From positions 5,332,001-5,396,000 of the forward strand of contig JAUTDP010000001.1 of NCBI GenBank assembly GCA_033439795.1: a DNA stretch of 64,000 nt, read 5' to 3'. Positions within the stretch are counted from its first letter, which is position 1. Every line of letters begins with the position of its first letter. Under the pieces are notes generated by a model that did not search any database, was not told the origin of the DNA, and saw only the letters and a list, made by a program, of their open reading frames with translations. The stretch is from Sordaria brevicollis (taxonomy: Eukaryota > Ascomycota > Sordariomycetes > Sordariales > Sordariaceae). Made by a program: the position numbers and the translations under genes. Shown in pieces: positions 1 through 12,116 of this stretch.

Positions 1-3000
1 AATTTTAGTATAAAATTTCTAAGTAGTTTTATAATATATAATACTTTTTTAGTAACGTTAAAAAGGGCTATAAATTTTACTTCAATTATAAAAATAATTA
101 CTATTAATTATTTAAAAGCTCCCTAATAAATAAATTTATTATATAGTTTTATTGTAAATCCTTAAGAGTTTTTACGGTCGATAGAATTATCGGTAAAGGA
201 GGCGTTAAAAGTAAATTGAAATTTAATATCTCTTCTATAATATAGGGCTAGGTCTATAGTGGTAAAGAAGTAATATAATACTTTATTTACGGCCTTATAA
301 TATTCTAATCTTAAATTGTGGTTATATTTAGTAAATTGATTAACCGCAAAAGTAATATCTAATTTAGTAATAACGGCTACGTAGAATATAAATCCGATTT
401 TAATTTAATATTAATGGATAGATTGGCCAATAGTTTTATAATCGTAGGGTATTAGCTCGATATTATTCATTAGGATCTAGGTAATACGTTTATTGTCGGC
501 GAGCCTATAGATCTTTTAAAAATATAACCGCTAGGATAACTAAATTTTGCGGGCTTTATAATCGCGGATTACCTTAATACCTAAGAATTATTATAGCTCC
601 TCTCCTTTAATTAAATTATATTAGGATTATAGAATCTTTATATACTATTGGGCAACTTCCTCCTTAATAAGGTAATAATAGAAAATAATATTATTAATAT
701 AATAGAAAACCAAAATACCGTCGTTAATTAGAATGTAAGGATTTTTAAAGATTATGTAGAACCCTAAGGCCTTAAATATCCTTATAAACTCTCGTTATTA
801 TAATAATAAGGAATAACGAAAATTATATAATACTTTAAGGATTTTAAATACCTTCCCTTAAATATAATAATTTAGTAGTATACGTATATAAATTTTTTCG
901 TCTATTATTATATTTACGAAGGCGTTAACTACGTCCTATTAAATAAATTTAAAATTAAAATATAAAATTATAATTATAAAGGTATGGAAGGACTTTCCTA
1001 CTAGGGTAGAAATATAAGTTTCCTACCTTATAATCCTTATTTATTAATCTCTATATATAATTAAACGAACCTTAACCTTATTAAAATAATTATTCTTAAA
1101 GTATTTATAAATATATATTTATATATAATCGAAGATTTATTTACCTTTAACTCTAAGTTCGTCGCGGTCTATTTCTACCTAGGTTTTTATTTATTTATAG
1201 CTCTCGAAGTAAATTCGCTCGGTTTACTTAAAGAGGTCGCTTAAAGGATGTTTATCGAAGTCTTTATAATTATAAAATATTAACGGCAATTAATAACGGT
1301 AAAGGCTCTAGAATTTATTAATAACGATTAAGGATTCGATTGTATCTTTAATAATTACCCTTTCTTTATATATAGAGTATTATAGTTCTATTTTAATAAC
1401 CTTCTTCCTATATATTGTAGTTATAGGTTAATAAAGACGTTTAGCGTTAAATATTACCTTCTAAGGTTCGAAACCTTTTAATAATTCTTTTTTAACGTAT
1501 TTAGTATAATTTATAGCGAATACCCCTATAAAAAAGGAAATTGGTAATAATATATTTAGTAATATTAAATAATCGTAATTGACGAGGTAATCGATAGCTA
1601 TTCGGTCCTCCTTTAGGTCTATAACTTTATTAAGGGGGTTTAGAAGCGGTACGCTAATTTCTACCTCCCTAATAATTATTTCTTCGGCTTATACCTCCCT
1701 AATATTTATTACCTCCCCTTTTTAAACCGGATTAAGAAAGAGAGAATTTAAAAGGTCGTAAGTATTTGTATTTTTTATATCGGTATAATTAATTATAAAA
1801 TTAAAGGGAAATTAATTATTTAGTAATTATTTTCTAGCGGTATATTTTTTTAATAAAGCGGTAAATTTTTCTAAAATGAATTTTAAAGATTCGGCTTCCT
1901 TCTTTACTTTACTAATAAAAAGGGTACGCTTATTAAAGATAATATCGCGGGTATTAATAATTTTGTTAGTAATAGGGTTCTAGATTCGATAAATAGCCGT
2001 AGAGGTATAACCGATTAAATATTTAATTTACGCCTTAGGGTTTATCTTTTAAAACCTATTTTACTTATTCTTAACGGTAATAATTATTATAAATACTTTA
2101 TAGTTATAAATTCGAAGGTAGGAAATATTAAATTTATAGGGAGTAATTTTATTGTTATTATTATTAATTTTTTTGGTAATAGCCGTATAGAATCTTTTAT
2201 AAAGAGATTTCTAATCGTAAAAATATTTGGGGGATTGATTATTAAAATATATTACTATAGAAACGATTTCCGGTTAAAGATCCTTAAAAAAACGAATATT
2301 TAAATTTATAGCGTACGCTTTATCCTTAATTACGTTTTTTGAACGCTTTATACTTCTATTCTATACTTAAATATACGGGGCAAAGGGCTTTATAGTTATA
2401 TTGTATTACGCTAATAGGTTTAAAAGTAATTATAATTTTATAATTTTATTATTGTATTTTAATATTCGTATTATAACGTCGAATTGTATTTTAAAGAGTA
2501 TAAAGAGGTTATTTAAATAGGTTATAATTATAATAGTAAATCGGTTGTAGAGGAAATATTCTTAAATATACCCGGTAAATTTATAAATAATAAGTATAAT
2601 ATTAATATAACTTCGGTAATTTTCCTTATAATTGAGAAAATTTATAGCGAAACGTTTTCTAACCTTATACCCTCTATTTTTAAGTTTTCGCTTAATTTAT
2701 TACTTAATTTTTATTTAGGTATAAGTATTATATTATTCGGTCTTAGGGTTTTCTTTATCCTTTTCCTTTTTATTTTTAAATAGGACTTTGGCTCTTAATA
2801 TATTATAAAGGTAAAATAGTATTTAAGGATTAAAGTACCCTAGTTTAAAATATTAAGTAAGGGGGTCTTTATAATAGTATTTGCGGCCTATATAGGAATT
2901 AATTATATTCCTACGGGTATAAAAGCTCGCCCGAATAAATAAATAAAGAAATTCTTTAAGTAGAATTTAATAATAACGGGTCTTAAGATAATAAAAGAAT

Positions 3001-4850
3001 AATTAATTTATATTATAAAAGTAATTATTAAATAGTTTATAATTTTAAAAGAAATTTTACTTACGTAATAAATATAAGGAAATAAAATTAGTTATAAAAT
3101 TAGGGCAAAAAATTATATCGTAGAAACGTAATTTCCTAAACCCGTTTTCTTTATTAATAATAAAATTAACCTCTTTATAACTTTAAATTACAATACGTAA
3201 GTTTTTAGTTTATAAGTCGTTGCTATAAAGTATGTAACGGAAATTGAAAAAACGTATAATTTCGTTAAATATATATAAAGAATTACTAAAATTAAAAAGA
3301 GTATAATTTTTGAGCGGGTAAGTATTAGAGTTTCCTTTTCCCGTTTAAAATATTACTTATATTATAATGGTTCTATAGACTTAAATAGGGATAAAAATAG
3401 GGTTTATAGTAATATTTTTACTAAAAAATTAATTATTCTAAAATTAATTACTAGTATTAAAGATAGGATTTATTAATTATTTAACTATTTCCCTTTTCTA
3501 AACTTCGACTTCCCTTTTAAATTTTAAATCGTTATTAAGGTTTTTAATTACCCGAATTTATATTTTAAGGTTAGGTTTCTAACGAAGGTTTAGGGCCCTA
3601 TTAAAAAAGAGATATTAATAATATTTAATAATATACGTACCCTCTTCGTAAACTTTATAATGAAATAACGATAATAAATTTCCATTTTATTTAAAATCTT
3701 TAATTTACGCTACGTATTTCCTTTTATGCTAATTGCGTTAAGGTTTATTAGGTTAAGTATCTTTTACTTTAATACTAATATCTTTTAACCTATTAAAAAT
3801 ATCGCCTCTAATTTTAAAAGACGCCCTGCGAATACCTCTACGGCCAAATTTAACCTATATAATTATAGGTACCTTATCGTTAAGGCCTTTAATACGGAAA
3901 TCCCCGGATAAAATACGGAAATCGAAAATATTATTAACGATTTATAAGCAGTATTAATACGAAGCGCCGGAAGCCTAATTTAATTGAATAAGGCGTAAAT
4001 ATTTAATAAAGTTATAAAATTAAGCGGTAATTAATAAGGATTTAAAGACTGCGTAGAATTAGGCTTTAATTATAATAATTTCTTAACCGTCGATCTATTT
4101 AATTATTCCTATCCTAAATTCTATCGTAAAGAATTTATTAATATAATTGTAATAAATTTTATAAATATTGATAAAAGTTTATTCGGGACGGTATTATAAC
4201 CCTTTAATTAAAGTAAAATACTATTAAGGGAGATCTTCGTTATTCCGGAGGTAATTAGATTTATAATCCTAGTAAACGGTTTTACGTATTTATTTAATAA
4301 ATATAGCGCAATATTTCGAAAAGGTTTTGTATTTTTTAAACCGGTAATTGAATATATTAATGTTATAATTATATTTCTATAGCCCCGCGATAGTAAAATT
4401 AGTAAATTTAGTAGTAGCGTCGTTAATCTATTCCTTTAAGGATTTTTCGATAAATTTTACGCTTATAAGGATATTGTCGGCGCTATAAGGAGGGATTAAC
4501 GTAGTAAGGGTACTATTTTTAAAATTATTAAAGGTTTCCTTAACCTTTTTAATATAGTAGCGGGCAGACGATTTAATAACGTAATTTATAATAGTTAGTT
4601 CTATAGGCTTAAGGGAAGTTAGTTATACCCTTAATATATAATTGGTAAAGTCTAGGATTTTAACGTAAGTTATAAATTCGTTACTCTATTCTTTGAATTT
4701 GTTTATAGAATTTAAATAAACTTACTTGGCGACGATTTCTTTATCGATTAATTAAGATATAGTTAATAACGTAGTAAATTACGGTAATAATAGTAATAAT
4801 AATTATAATTAGTGTAATTGAAGTTTTCGTAGCGCGGAGATCGCAAATCA
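1..4850 (-). mobile_element. RIP-degraded Ty1/copia-type LTR retrotransposon (partial, 3' part outside window)
   Basis: The stretch is extremely AT-rich, almost lacks CpA and TpG, and has no open frame of 60 codons on either strand, the hallmark of RIP (C-to-T changes mainly at CpA). Reading the minus strand through the stops recovers copia reverse transcriptase landmarks. At about 906-945 a DVVNAF-type motif follows two stops that are explained as mutated Gln codons. At about 681-725 the catalytic YVDD box appears as YINN, both Asp codons having become AAT by G-to-A change. At about 4,400-4,700 a gag-like frame is readable between stops. So gag lies near 4.7 kb and RT near 0.7 kb, with RNase H and the far LTR beyond position 1. 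The LTR near 4.85 kb could not be delimited. The copia assignment is firm for the RT portion; the extent is inferred from composition. Confidence 0.85.
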
Positions 4851-7772
4851 GATTGTTAATTGTTAGATTGCATAGCAAAGTGGATATCGTAATTGAGGGT
4901 TAAAATCGATGTGTATATTCAGAAGAGTTCTGTGGAACCCGAGTTGGGGGTGCCCAGACTATTAGGAAGGTCTGTAGCCAGAATCTGGTAGCTGGGGCGC
5001 CTTACGTAAGCCTGTTTCTACTGGTCGAGTCTACCCTCTAATCTGACAAATCGAGCAGAGAACCTTGACGGCAGCTCAATGCGTCCTTGCAGCGCGCTAA
5101 GGCAGGATGGAGGCGAGGTTCCATCCAGTCTTCTGCGGGGAGGGCCCAGATGCCACCATCCAGGCTGTGCAGGTGCTAAAACATTCAGGGAAGCAGCCTG
5201 GAACGCGGGGGAAGTGACTCTTTCCCAACGTCGAGTGAATTCCAGGTTGGAACACGATGACGGGAATGCAACTTCCCAACAGTTCAACACGAGAGAAATT
5301 GCATGTCTTAGTTTGTGATTCGGATTCATATAGAAGTGTCCTCCTCCGATTTCCTCGAACTCACTCTTCAAGATCTCATGAGGTACAACAAGTCAAGTCT
5401 GAAGAGAACTAAAGCCGACGGGATGTGCGGGTTGGAGTTCGTCACCTTTCTTCAGATGGCCCACCCGCATGCTTCCACTTCCTCAAGAAATTGACGCACA
5501 TCTAACGAGAAAGGAAGGAGCTCTTCTCATCCCCAAATCATGAACCTCAACAATTCGTCAATCTCTTTTCGTATTCACTCTCACCGACTCCATCTGCCCG
5601 CCATGTTTTTTTTCCCCTGCTCCATGGGCCCTTTCGAGCTGACTTCAACCTCAGTCTTTGATACCTATGTGATACTTCTTCAACTTTTCATCCGAACAAT
5701 CAAGCATCATCACGAACGCTTTGGCCTGCAGAGCCAGAGCAATTGCGTTTGTCTCATCCGCCAGCTTTTTACCCGCCGCAGTGGCCACCCGCCCGATGCC
5801 GATTCAGCAAGTGCACCCGCTGCACACCTCATGCATGCAGGCATTCGGATGACAGGAACCGCCGGCGCCAACAACCCCCTTCAGTTCTTCTGCCAGCGAG
5901 CCAGATTGAAAAGACCAACACCATCATGATGGTCCGGCCGATATCAAATGCAAGCCACCATCCACACCGTCCCCGAGAAAACGGTATAGCCTGAATGGAA
6001 CAGATTCCGCTAAGAAGAGTATTGGGAATCACGGCCCGATAATCTCGCCAAACTAACGACGTCTACATTAGAGTTTTGTCCATCGCCATCGCCAAGATGA
6101 TCTGAAGAGATCTGGACTTGATGCTAAGAGCCACTATTTGGACCTCGACTTGGAGAAAAGAACTTCTCCAACACTTTTCGCTTCTGGCGCCGGCAGGTAT
6201 GTAGTGTACGTCAAAGGTTGTGGAACACGACCGCGGAGTGAGATTCAGGTCCAAAAAAACTGTCATCGGAGAGAAATCACGATAACCTAGCCGCCGAGCC
6301 AGACTTGAAACTGAAAATAGGCGTTACTTTTCTTTTACTTTCCCAGCAAAAAAGAGGACGCCGAAATAACCTCAAGCCCCCTGTATACTTTTAGTTGGTG
6401 GGGACGCTCTTTTGAGGTTGTTTCAGCCCTAAGATCGGGTCGCCAATCGTGGCCGCTCAGGGGTGCTAACTTAAGGGGGGCGCTCGGCGCATGGTGATGA
6501 TCCATTGACCATTCATCAACCAACAAACACCACACGTGCGGCAGATGATGGACCAAAGAAGTAGAAGATGATTATGTTCAGACACACACTAACTTACTTG
6601 CTCTTATGAACTGTTATATCCCCCTTCTCCAAACGCGCGCTTTCGAGGATGACCAGAATACCTAGGATCATGAACTACAAAGGGCTTTGAGGTTGATATC
6701 TCGATGACCGTAAGGGGGATCTACCCTTTTCTCCTACACAGCCCTTTGTCTATCATACTCCCTTTCTCATCACCAAACTGATCGATCCCCTCTCATATCG
6801 AGATCAACTTCACAGCCCATCACACCGGGCCCCAGCCGTTTCAAACCTCGGAGGATGAACCGTCTGCAGATCAACAGGCACTGCTAGGCCTTGCCAACTT
6901 TCCTTCTAGTGTGTATCTAGATTGTCCTTCCAACCTTCCATTGCATAAAGCGTTGCGGAGCCGCTTTCAACTGTTACAGGTTTGGAACCAGACCCCGGAT
7001 CCCGGAACCGGCAGACACTAATGGGGTATATACGAGTTGACCGTGTCCCTCCGTATCGGTAACTCGGACCTCCGTTTCAGCACCCCGGATTTGTTTACGT
7101 TCGGTGTACCTAGGCTACTCCGTCATCGCTGTTCACCTGGTCTTCTTTCACCGTTCGTTTTTGTTTCTACTAGTGTACATACGGAGCGGGCCATCCATCC
7201 ATCCATCCACCGAGCTAGAGCTACCGAGCGAACCGGATCGACAAGGCTAGGAACGTACGGGACTTACACCGCTCTTGCCATGACTCGGGTTTCGCGGTCG
7301 AGTTATTGTAACGCGATTGTACATTGCTCGGTCTCACATGGGTAAGAAACAAAGCTGTTCTCAGAAACATGACGCTCACCCAACGCAATGTAAAGAGTCC
7401 AAGCTCAAAACTGGCATTGCGCTGTGAACATTTCGAGGCACAGAGTGACAGTTGAAGACCAAAATGGATTGTTCCAAAGAGTTGTGTGATGCCTGTAACC
7501 CGTTTGTTCTCTCATCCTGTTGTAACAAGGTCTAAACCAATATCCCTCATACCAAGTACGCCGTATTAAGCAATCGAAGAAAAAAAGAGAAAAAAATAAA
7601 GCGTAACGAGGTATATGTCGCCGACGATGGTGATGATGATCCCCCCTTTTTTCACCTTTCCACCAAGCCCACAACCGCCAACCCCAATCATATTACACGG
7701 GAGTCCCTCTCCGCAGACACATAAAATTATGTTGTCCTGATCCCTTTCCAAGTTCGCGACTTTCCATGTTGT
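4851..7772. other. Gene-poor stretch next to the RIP block; no gene recognised
   Basis: Base composition returns to normal here. The open frames are short, overlap on both strands and show no recognisable motif. A small CCAT microsatellite lies near 7,192-7,211. An unannotated non-coding RNA or the promoter of a very small gene cannot be excluded. I see nothing else I can support. Confidence 0.5.
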
Positions 7773-8919
7773 TTAAACAGTTCCGCTGATACTCAGTTCC
7801 CTGATCTCCTGCAGCACTTGTTCGACCCTGGTATCTAGCTGGCCCTGGGCGTACTGCTCGCGCGTATCTGGATCGAGGTACTGCTGTACTTGGGCCATGC
7901 GGCTGTAGGCTTCGGCGCAGAATCGGAGCTGGATCTTGACGAGGGCCTCGAATGATGGGTCGAGATAAGGAACGCGGAGGTCGATAAGCTGCGGTAGCTC
8001 GGTGCACAGCTGCTCGTTGAGCTGCTCGTAGGCTGCCTTGGCCATCTCCATTTCCTTCTCGGCGCGCGGGAGCTTGGTCACATCCTTGTCGGGCTTCTCG
8101 ACGAGTTTCTTCACTTTGGCGCGGAGGGCGTCGTAGTCGAGGAGTTTGTGGCCGCGCTTCTTGATGCCTGTTTTGGGGTTATGGCGGTCAGTTATGCATG
8201 AAGGGAAGGGGGCGTTGTTGGGATAGCAGGGAGAGAGGAATGTGTTTGGCGAGGGGAGGGTCAATCGAATGATTGATTGCCATGAAATGAAGTGGCGGAG
8301 AACAGCCGAGAACATACATTCGTTAACGTCGGGGAAATAGGCGCAGAATCTCGAAATCGGTTCTAGAACTGTTGTTCGGTATGGTCCGTCCAAGGCCTTG
8401 ATCGTTTCGGCGTCCAGGTCTTCCACTGCTTGCTTGTAACTCCGGCTGACTCCGTCTTTCGCACCAGCATCTCCGTAAAAGGCGTCGATGGTTTCGGCAA
8501 TGCGCATTTGTGAGGCCGTCATGGCTTTTCGGAGTAATGCTGTTAGCTCACATGTCTATAGTGCGAAGGGCGGCCATAGGGCTTTGTCATACCTCGTAGT
8601 GAGTCGAGATAGCCCTTGGCCTCTTTTTGCAGTCGTAGGGATGCCGCCTCCATAGTCTTGAATCGTCTGCATGTGAAAGTCGCTTAGTCAAGGTTCTCCC
8701 CTCTTTCCGGCTTAACATCAGACCATACCTCTCCTCAACCTCGTAGTCGCGATCGTTGGTCTTCTCGACATGACCCGTCTTCATCATCACCTGGGTCGTA
8801 GCCCGGTTGACATTCTTCTTGAAGCCTGTAAACAACCACCGAACAGGCGGTACCCGTTAGCATTGTCGAATCAAGGGGTGTAGGTTATGGCTGAGTTTGT
8901 GCGTACCGGCCCACGACAT
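7773..8919 (-). CDS. rvs161: Rvs161/Hob3-type BAR-domain protein (amphiphysin family)
   Basis: The spliced product is 266 aa, almost the size of yeast Rvs161 (265). Exons are 8919-8907, 8825-8729, 8666-8593, 8539-8318 and 8167-7773. The donors are GTAC/GTAT type and the exon phases all agree. The protein begins MSWAGFKKNVNRATTQ, the typical N-BAR start, and continues as one helical BAR domain: the EVEERRFKTME helix, a central FPDVNE-IKKRGHKLLDYD segment, and a C-terminal LRFCAEAYSRMAQVQQYL helix. There is no SH3 domain, so it is the Rvs161 and not the Rvs167 partner. Family knowledge: it heterodimerises with Rvs167, tubulates membrane at endocytic sites and links to actin patches. The 13-nt first exon is easily missed. 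It is transcribed divergently from the downstream peptidyl-tRNA hydrolase. Confidence 0.93.
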
Positions 8920-9882
8920 GATGGCCGAATTACTACTGTCGCTTGGCGTCTGAAGTTGGTGACTCGAATATGTAGATGTGGGGGATCGACTGATTGATGG
9001 TTTCGTTCAATCGCCGCAGTTATTCGGGAGGCTGATCGCCCTGCTGATAATTTGCCGTGGATAGATGGATTCGTCGCTCGTTAGGATTATGATATTATAA
9101 GGTCGATTCGAATGTTTGCCGGCTAGGTGGCTCGCGGAATACGTCGATATCGGTGGTGATGTTTACAGCAGACTGGCGATGTTTTGGTAAGCTTGGAGAG
9201 CAGTTGTTGCGGGATCCTTGCCAGTTACGATGTGCCTGGACATGGACGAACGAAAGGGGTGACGACGTTGGATGTGGCTGTGCTCGTCCGCTGCCTGCCA
9301 GAAATGCACTCAGAAGGAATGTGATTGGACACGCATCCGGACGACGTCAGCGGGGTCGACATGCCAAGCCACACAAGCCTTGGCTTTCAAAAATCATCGG
9401 GCCGCTGACAGATCATGGCAGGTGCGAAACGAAGTTGTCGCGACGGCTTCCATTTTCCCCAGACTGATCTCCGTAGGCGCCGTCTTCGATCTCCATCCGT
9501 CCCGGAGGCCTATGTGATCAATACAGTCCCGAATCTTCATTTCAACACCAAGCTCCAGAACGGCAGCTTGTTGAGATATCGGGCTGTGTTGAAGTGAGAC
9601 CAATCAGTGCCGCCGGTCACCCTTACCGTTGACTCATCCCGGCGTAAAGTTAGCTGTGTGTATAAGCCTCTCATCAAAGAGAGTGTACAAAGGCGGTAGG
9701 TACCGGCTCCTTTCGATTTTCTCATCTTTCTCTCAGTCTGTGTATTTTTTGGATATTTTTTGTGAAATATCTATCTCCCCAATCCAGTTCCAGCAACAAA
9801 AACCTCCACGAACAGCCAATTGGCATCATCATCAAAGATACACGAGAGAAACAGTCACCAAGCGCGGCACTAAGACGGTGGA
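8920..9882. promoter_or_regulatory. Divergent promoter region between the BAR gene and the peptidyl-tRNA hydrolase gene
   Basis: About 960 bp separate the two outward-facing start codons, so both promoters must lie here. No TATA-like box stands out, and the short frames are not convincing. Confidence 0.45.
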
Positions 9883-10575
9883 ATGGCCCAGAAGAAGAAT
9901 ACAGTCCGACAGAAACCCTCAAATTCAGCATCACCAAAAGAAGGACCCCTCAACCCCGAAGTTCAAATCGAAGACATGGCCTCGCTCAGACGTTTTCTCG
10001 TCGTCAGTCTCGGCAACCCGGGCGAGTACCGCGACACCTTCCACTCAGCCGGCCACCTGGTGCTCGAATCCTTCCAGAAGAAGCTTCCTGAAAGCCTTGG
10101 ACAGCCAGCTTTTACTTCAGAACGCCACGGAAAAAAGGCCGTTCGCGCTTCCGCCGGACCAAAGTACACTCTGCTACAGAGTCCTACGCTCATGAACATC
10201 ACCGGGCCGTGGCTCGCCCGGGCGTACAAGGAATTTCTGGTCGACCAGGCACTGAGTCCGGAAGAGGTTGGGCTGGTGCTGGTTCATGACGATCTGGAAG
10301 AGGAACTGGGAGTTGTCAAGGTCCGACAGTGGAAGGCGAGCCATAGGGGTCACAACGGCATCAAGAGCGTGTTGGCCAGCTTGCCCCCAATGCCGGACGC
10401 CAAATGGGCGCGTGTATCGATAGGCATTGGGCGGCCGGATGAGAGGGACCAGACTACGGTTTCCGATTTTGTCCTTAGCAAGATCCCAAGGCACGCCAAG
10501 GGGATATTGCAAGATAAGGGCGGAAGTGGATTGTGGGAGGCTCTCGGCAAGCTGGAGACGAAATGGAGCAAGTGA
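9883..10575 (+). CDS. pth1: Peptidyl-tRNA hydrolase, bacterial Pth1 type
   Basis: A single-exon gene of 230 aa. The catalytic set of the Pth family is visible: the GNPG loop (Asn45), the His of TFHSAGH (His54, equivalent to the catalytic His), the Asn of TLMNITG (Asn105), Asp136/137 in VHDDLEE and the HNG motif (His157/Asn158). The enzyme hydrolyses the ester of peptidyl-tRNA released from stalled ribosomes and recycles the tRNA. The first 32 residues before a second in-frame ATG at 9976 (MASLRRF) are polar and Lys/Ser-rich, so two start sites are possible. A mitochondrial site is plausible for this bacterial-type enzyme, but the N-terminus is not a classical presequence. It is convergent with the dioxygenase gene downstream. 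Confidence 0.93.
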   Translation: MAQKKNTVRQKPSNSASPKEGPLNPEVQIEDMASLRRFLVVSLGNPGEYRDTFHSAGHLVLESFQKKLPESLGQPAFTSERHGKKAVRASAGPKYTLLQSPTLMNITGPWLARAYKEFLVDQALSPEEVGLVLVHDDLEEELGVVKVRQWKASHRGHNGIKSVLASLPPMPDAKWARVSIGIGRPDERDQTTVSDFVLSKIPRHAKGILQDKGGSGLWEALGKLETKWSK

Positions 10576-10928
10576 GGTGGATGACGGAGAGGAGGCAGGT
10601 GCGAGCGAGCTTTGTCAGCGTTGTGCCACTGCAGTGAGTGAAAAGATAGACTATGATACCCCATCTTCAATGATCATTGTTCAACTCACTCAAATGCTGC
10701 TGACATCTTTCAGTGAAACCACACACTGCGTGATAAATGCGGTGGACAACATTCTGATGAATGAGACGACTATGGTCCATTTAACTCGCTAGGTGCTCTT
10801 CTAACCTGTGCATCGCATCGTCTTGTAACAGAAAAAAAGCCAAGCCCGCGAACATTACCCAACTGTGATTTCTTCTGTCAAATCCAATACTTTGTTTCCA
10901 ACCTTCACGACCACTCAACCCGGGCTAC

Positions 10929-12116
10929 CTACTCCCCCTTCGCAAAAACCTTACCCGGCAAAAACAGCGGCACCTCCATCGGCAACTCCCTATGCGGCTC
11001 AAAAGAATCAATCCCCTCTGAAATATGTCCACCATCACCCTTCTTCAACACCGGCCTCCTCGTGAAGAAAATCAGCATATCCCTCGTCGCCTCCTTTGTC
11101 TCATCAACCGGCAACACCGGACTCAAGCTATGTTTATTCTCCGTATCCACCAACAACAGCGTATCCAGAAAGTGTCTATGCTGCACCCGACTCCTCAAGT
11201 GTTGCGGCTTAATATCCGTGTACTTGGCCCCCGTCTCCTCGTTCATGTCGTGCATGTACGTCACCGCGCTGTTAGCTTCCAGGTCCATGTTTTGCGACCC
11301 CAAGTAGGTGGTCATGGTGTGATCCACCCCGTCTGTGTGCACCCCCTCTAGGGCAGGCTCGCCGAGGATGGCGGGGGTGGTGACGGTGCGGAGATTAAAC
11401 AGGGTGCAGACCCATTTGTCGGAGCTGTAGTCGAGCCGGGGGCGCTCGGCGGTCTTGACGCCGTGGCAGATCATGCCCTTGAAGACCAAAAGGGCTTGGA
11501 AGGCGGTGTTGAGTTGGAGTTCATCTTGGACTTCGTCGAAGACGCGGATTTGGCCGCTGTCGTGCCGCTTGAAGTCTTCCTCGACCGAGAGGGCGAAGGG
11601 TTGGAACTCGAGACGGCGGACGGAGGAGGTGGAGAAATCGAAGCAGAAACGGCCGTTGCGGGAGCGACGGAAGGGGAGGGTTGGGTCGGAGTAGAGGTTG
11701 TCGGAGACGAGCTTGAGACGGTCGAGGTCGGAGTTGGTGGCGCCGAGACCTTTGAGGAGGGAGACCATGTCGGACCCTTCGACGAAGATGGAGCGGTTGG
11801 TGATGTACTTGGCGCGGAGCTTCATGATCTCGGCGACGGCTTGGTAGTATGCGGGTTTGAAAACTTGTTTGGTTATGTCAAGCTGGGGGCGGATGCCTGC
11901 GGCAGTTTTGGTGGGTGCGGGTGACCATGTTGGAGGGAGGTTGGCGATGGGGTCGGTTGGGTTGAGGGAGCGGGCTGTTTCGACAGCGGCCCGGGAGTTG
12001 GGAGTCTCATGGTAAAGTCTCTGGGGTTGAAGACGTGTGGTGGCTGCTTGGATAGGGCGGCTGAGAGATCTGGTGCTGGCTCGCGGGAGCTGTTTGATGA
12101 CTGTGGATGTCAACAT
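10929..12116 (-). CDS. 2-oxoglutarate/Fe(II) dioxygenase-like protein with mitochondrial presequence
   Basis: An uninterrupted 395-aa frame. Residues 1-42 are rich in Arg, Ser, Thr and Gln with no acidic residue until Glu37, which looks like a matrix-targeting presequence. The catalytic part carries HTDGVDH (His260, Asp262 as the HxD iron pair) and a later His329 in ENKHSLSP as the likely third ligand. The surrounding YLGSQNMDLE and TYMHDMNEE resemble the 2OG-Fe_Oxy_2 family, which includes bacterial free-amino-acid hydroxylases. The final FFTRRPVLKKG would supply the Arg that binds 2-oxoglutarate. The substrate is unknown. Amino-acid hydroxylation is a family-based guess. No intron is needed. 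The 3' end faces the peptidyl-tRNA hydrolase gene. Confidence 0.82.
   Translation of the reverse strand: MLTSTVIKQLPRASTRSLSRPIQAATTRLQPQRLYHETPNSRAAVETARSLNPTDPIANLPPTWSPAPTKTAAGIRPQLDITKQVFKPAYYQAVAEIMKLRAKYITNRSIFVEGSDMVSLLKGLGATNSDLDRLKLVSDNLYSDPTLPFRRSRNGRFCFDFSTSSVRRLEFQPFALSVEEDFKRHDSGQIRVFDEVQDELQLNTAFQALLVFKGMICHGVKTAERPRLDYSSDKWVCTLFNLRTVTTPAILGEPALEGVHTDGVDHTMTTYLGSQNMDLEANSAVTYMHDMNEETGAKYTDIKPQHLRSRVQHRHFLDTLLLVDTENKHSLSPVLPVDETKEATRDMLIFFTRRPVLKKGDGGHISEGIDSFEPHRELPMEVPLFLPGKVFAKGE

Noticed and set aside
1..4850. Possibility of a centromere or mitochondrial insertion to explain the AT-rich block
   Set aside because: Reverse-transcriptase and gag-like frames on the minus strand, and the specific loss of CpA/TpG, are explained by a RIP-mutated retroelement without invoking either.
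5018..5371. 117-codon minus frame just beyond the RIP block
   Set aside because: Starts at a TTG, overlaps other frames on both strands and has no domain or gene-like composition.
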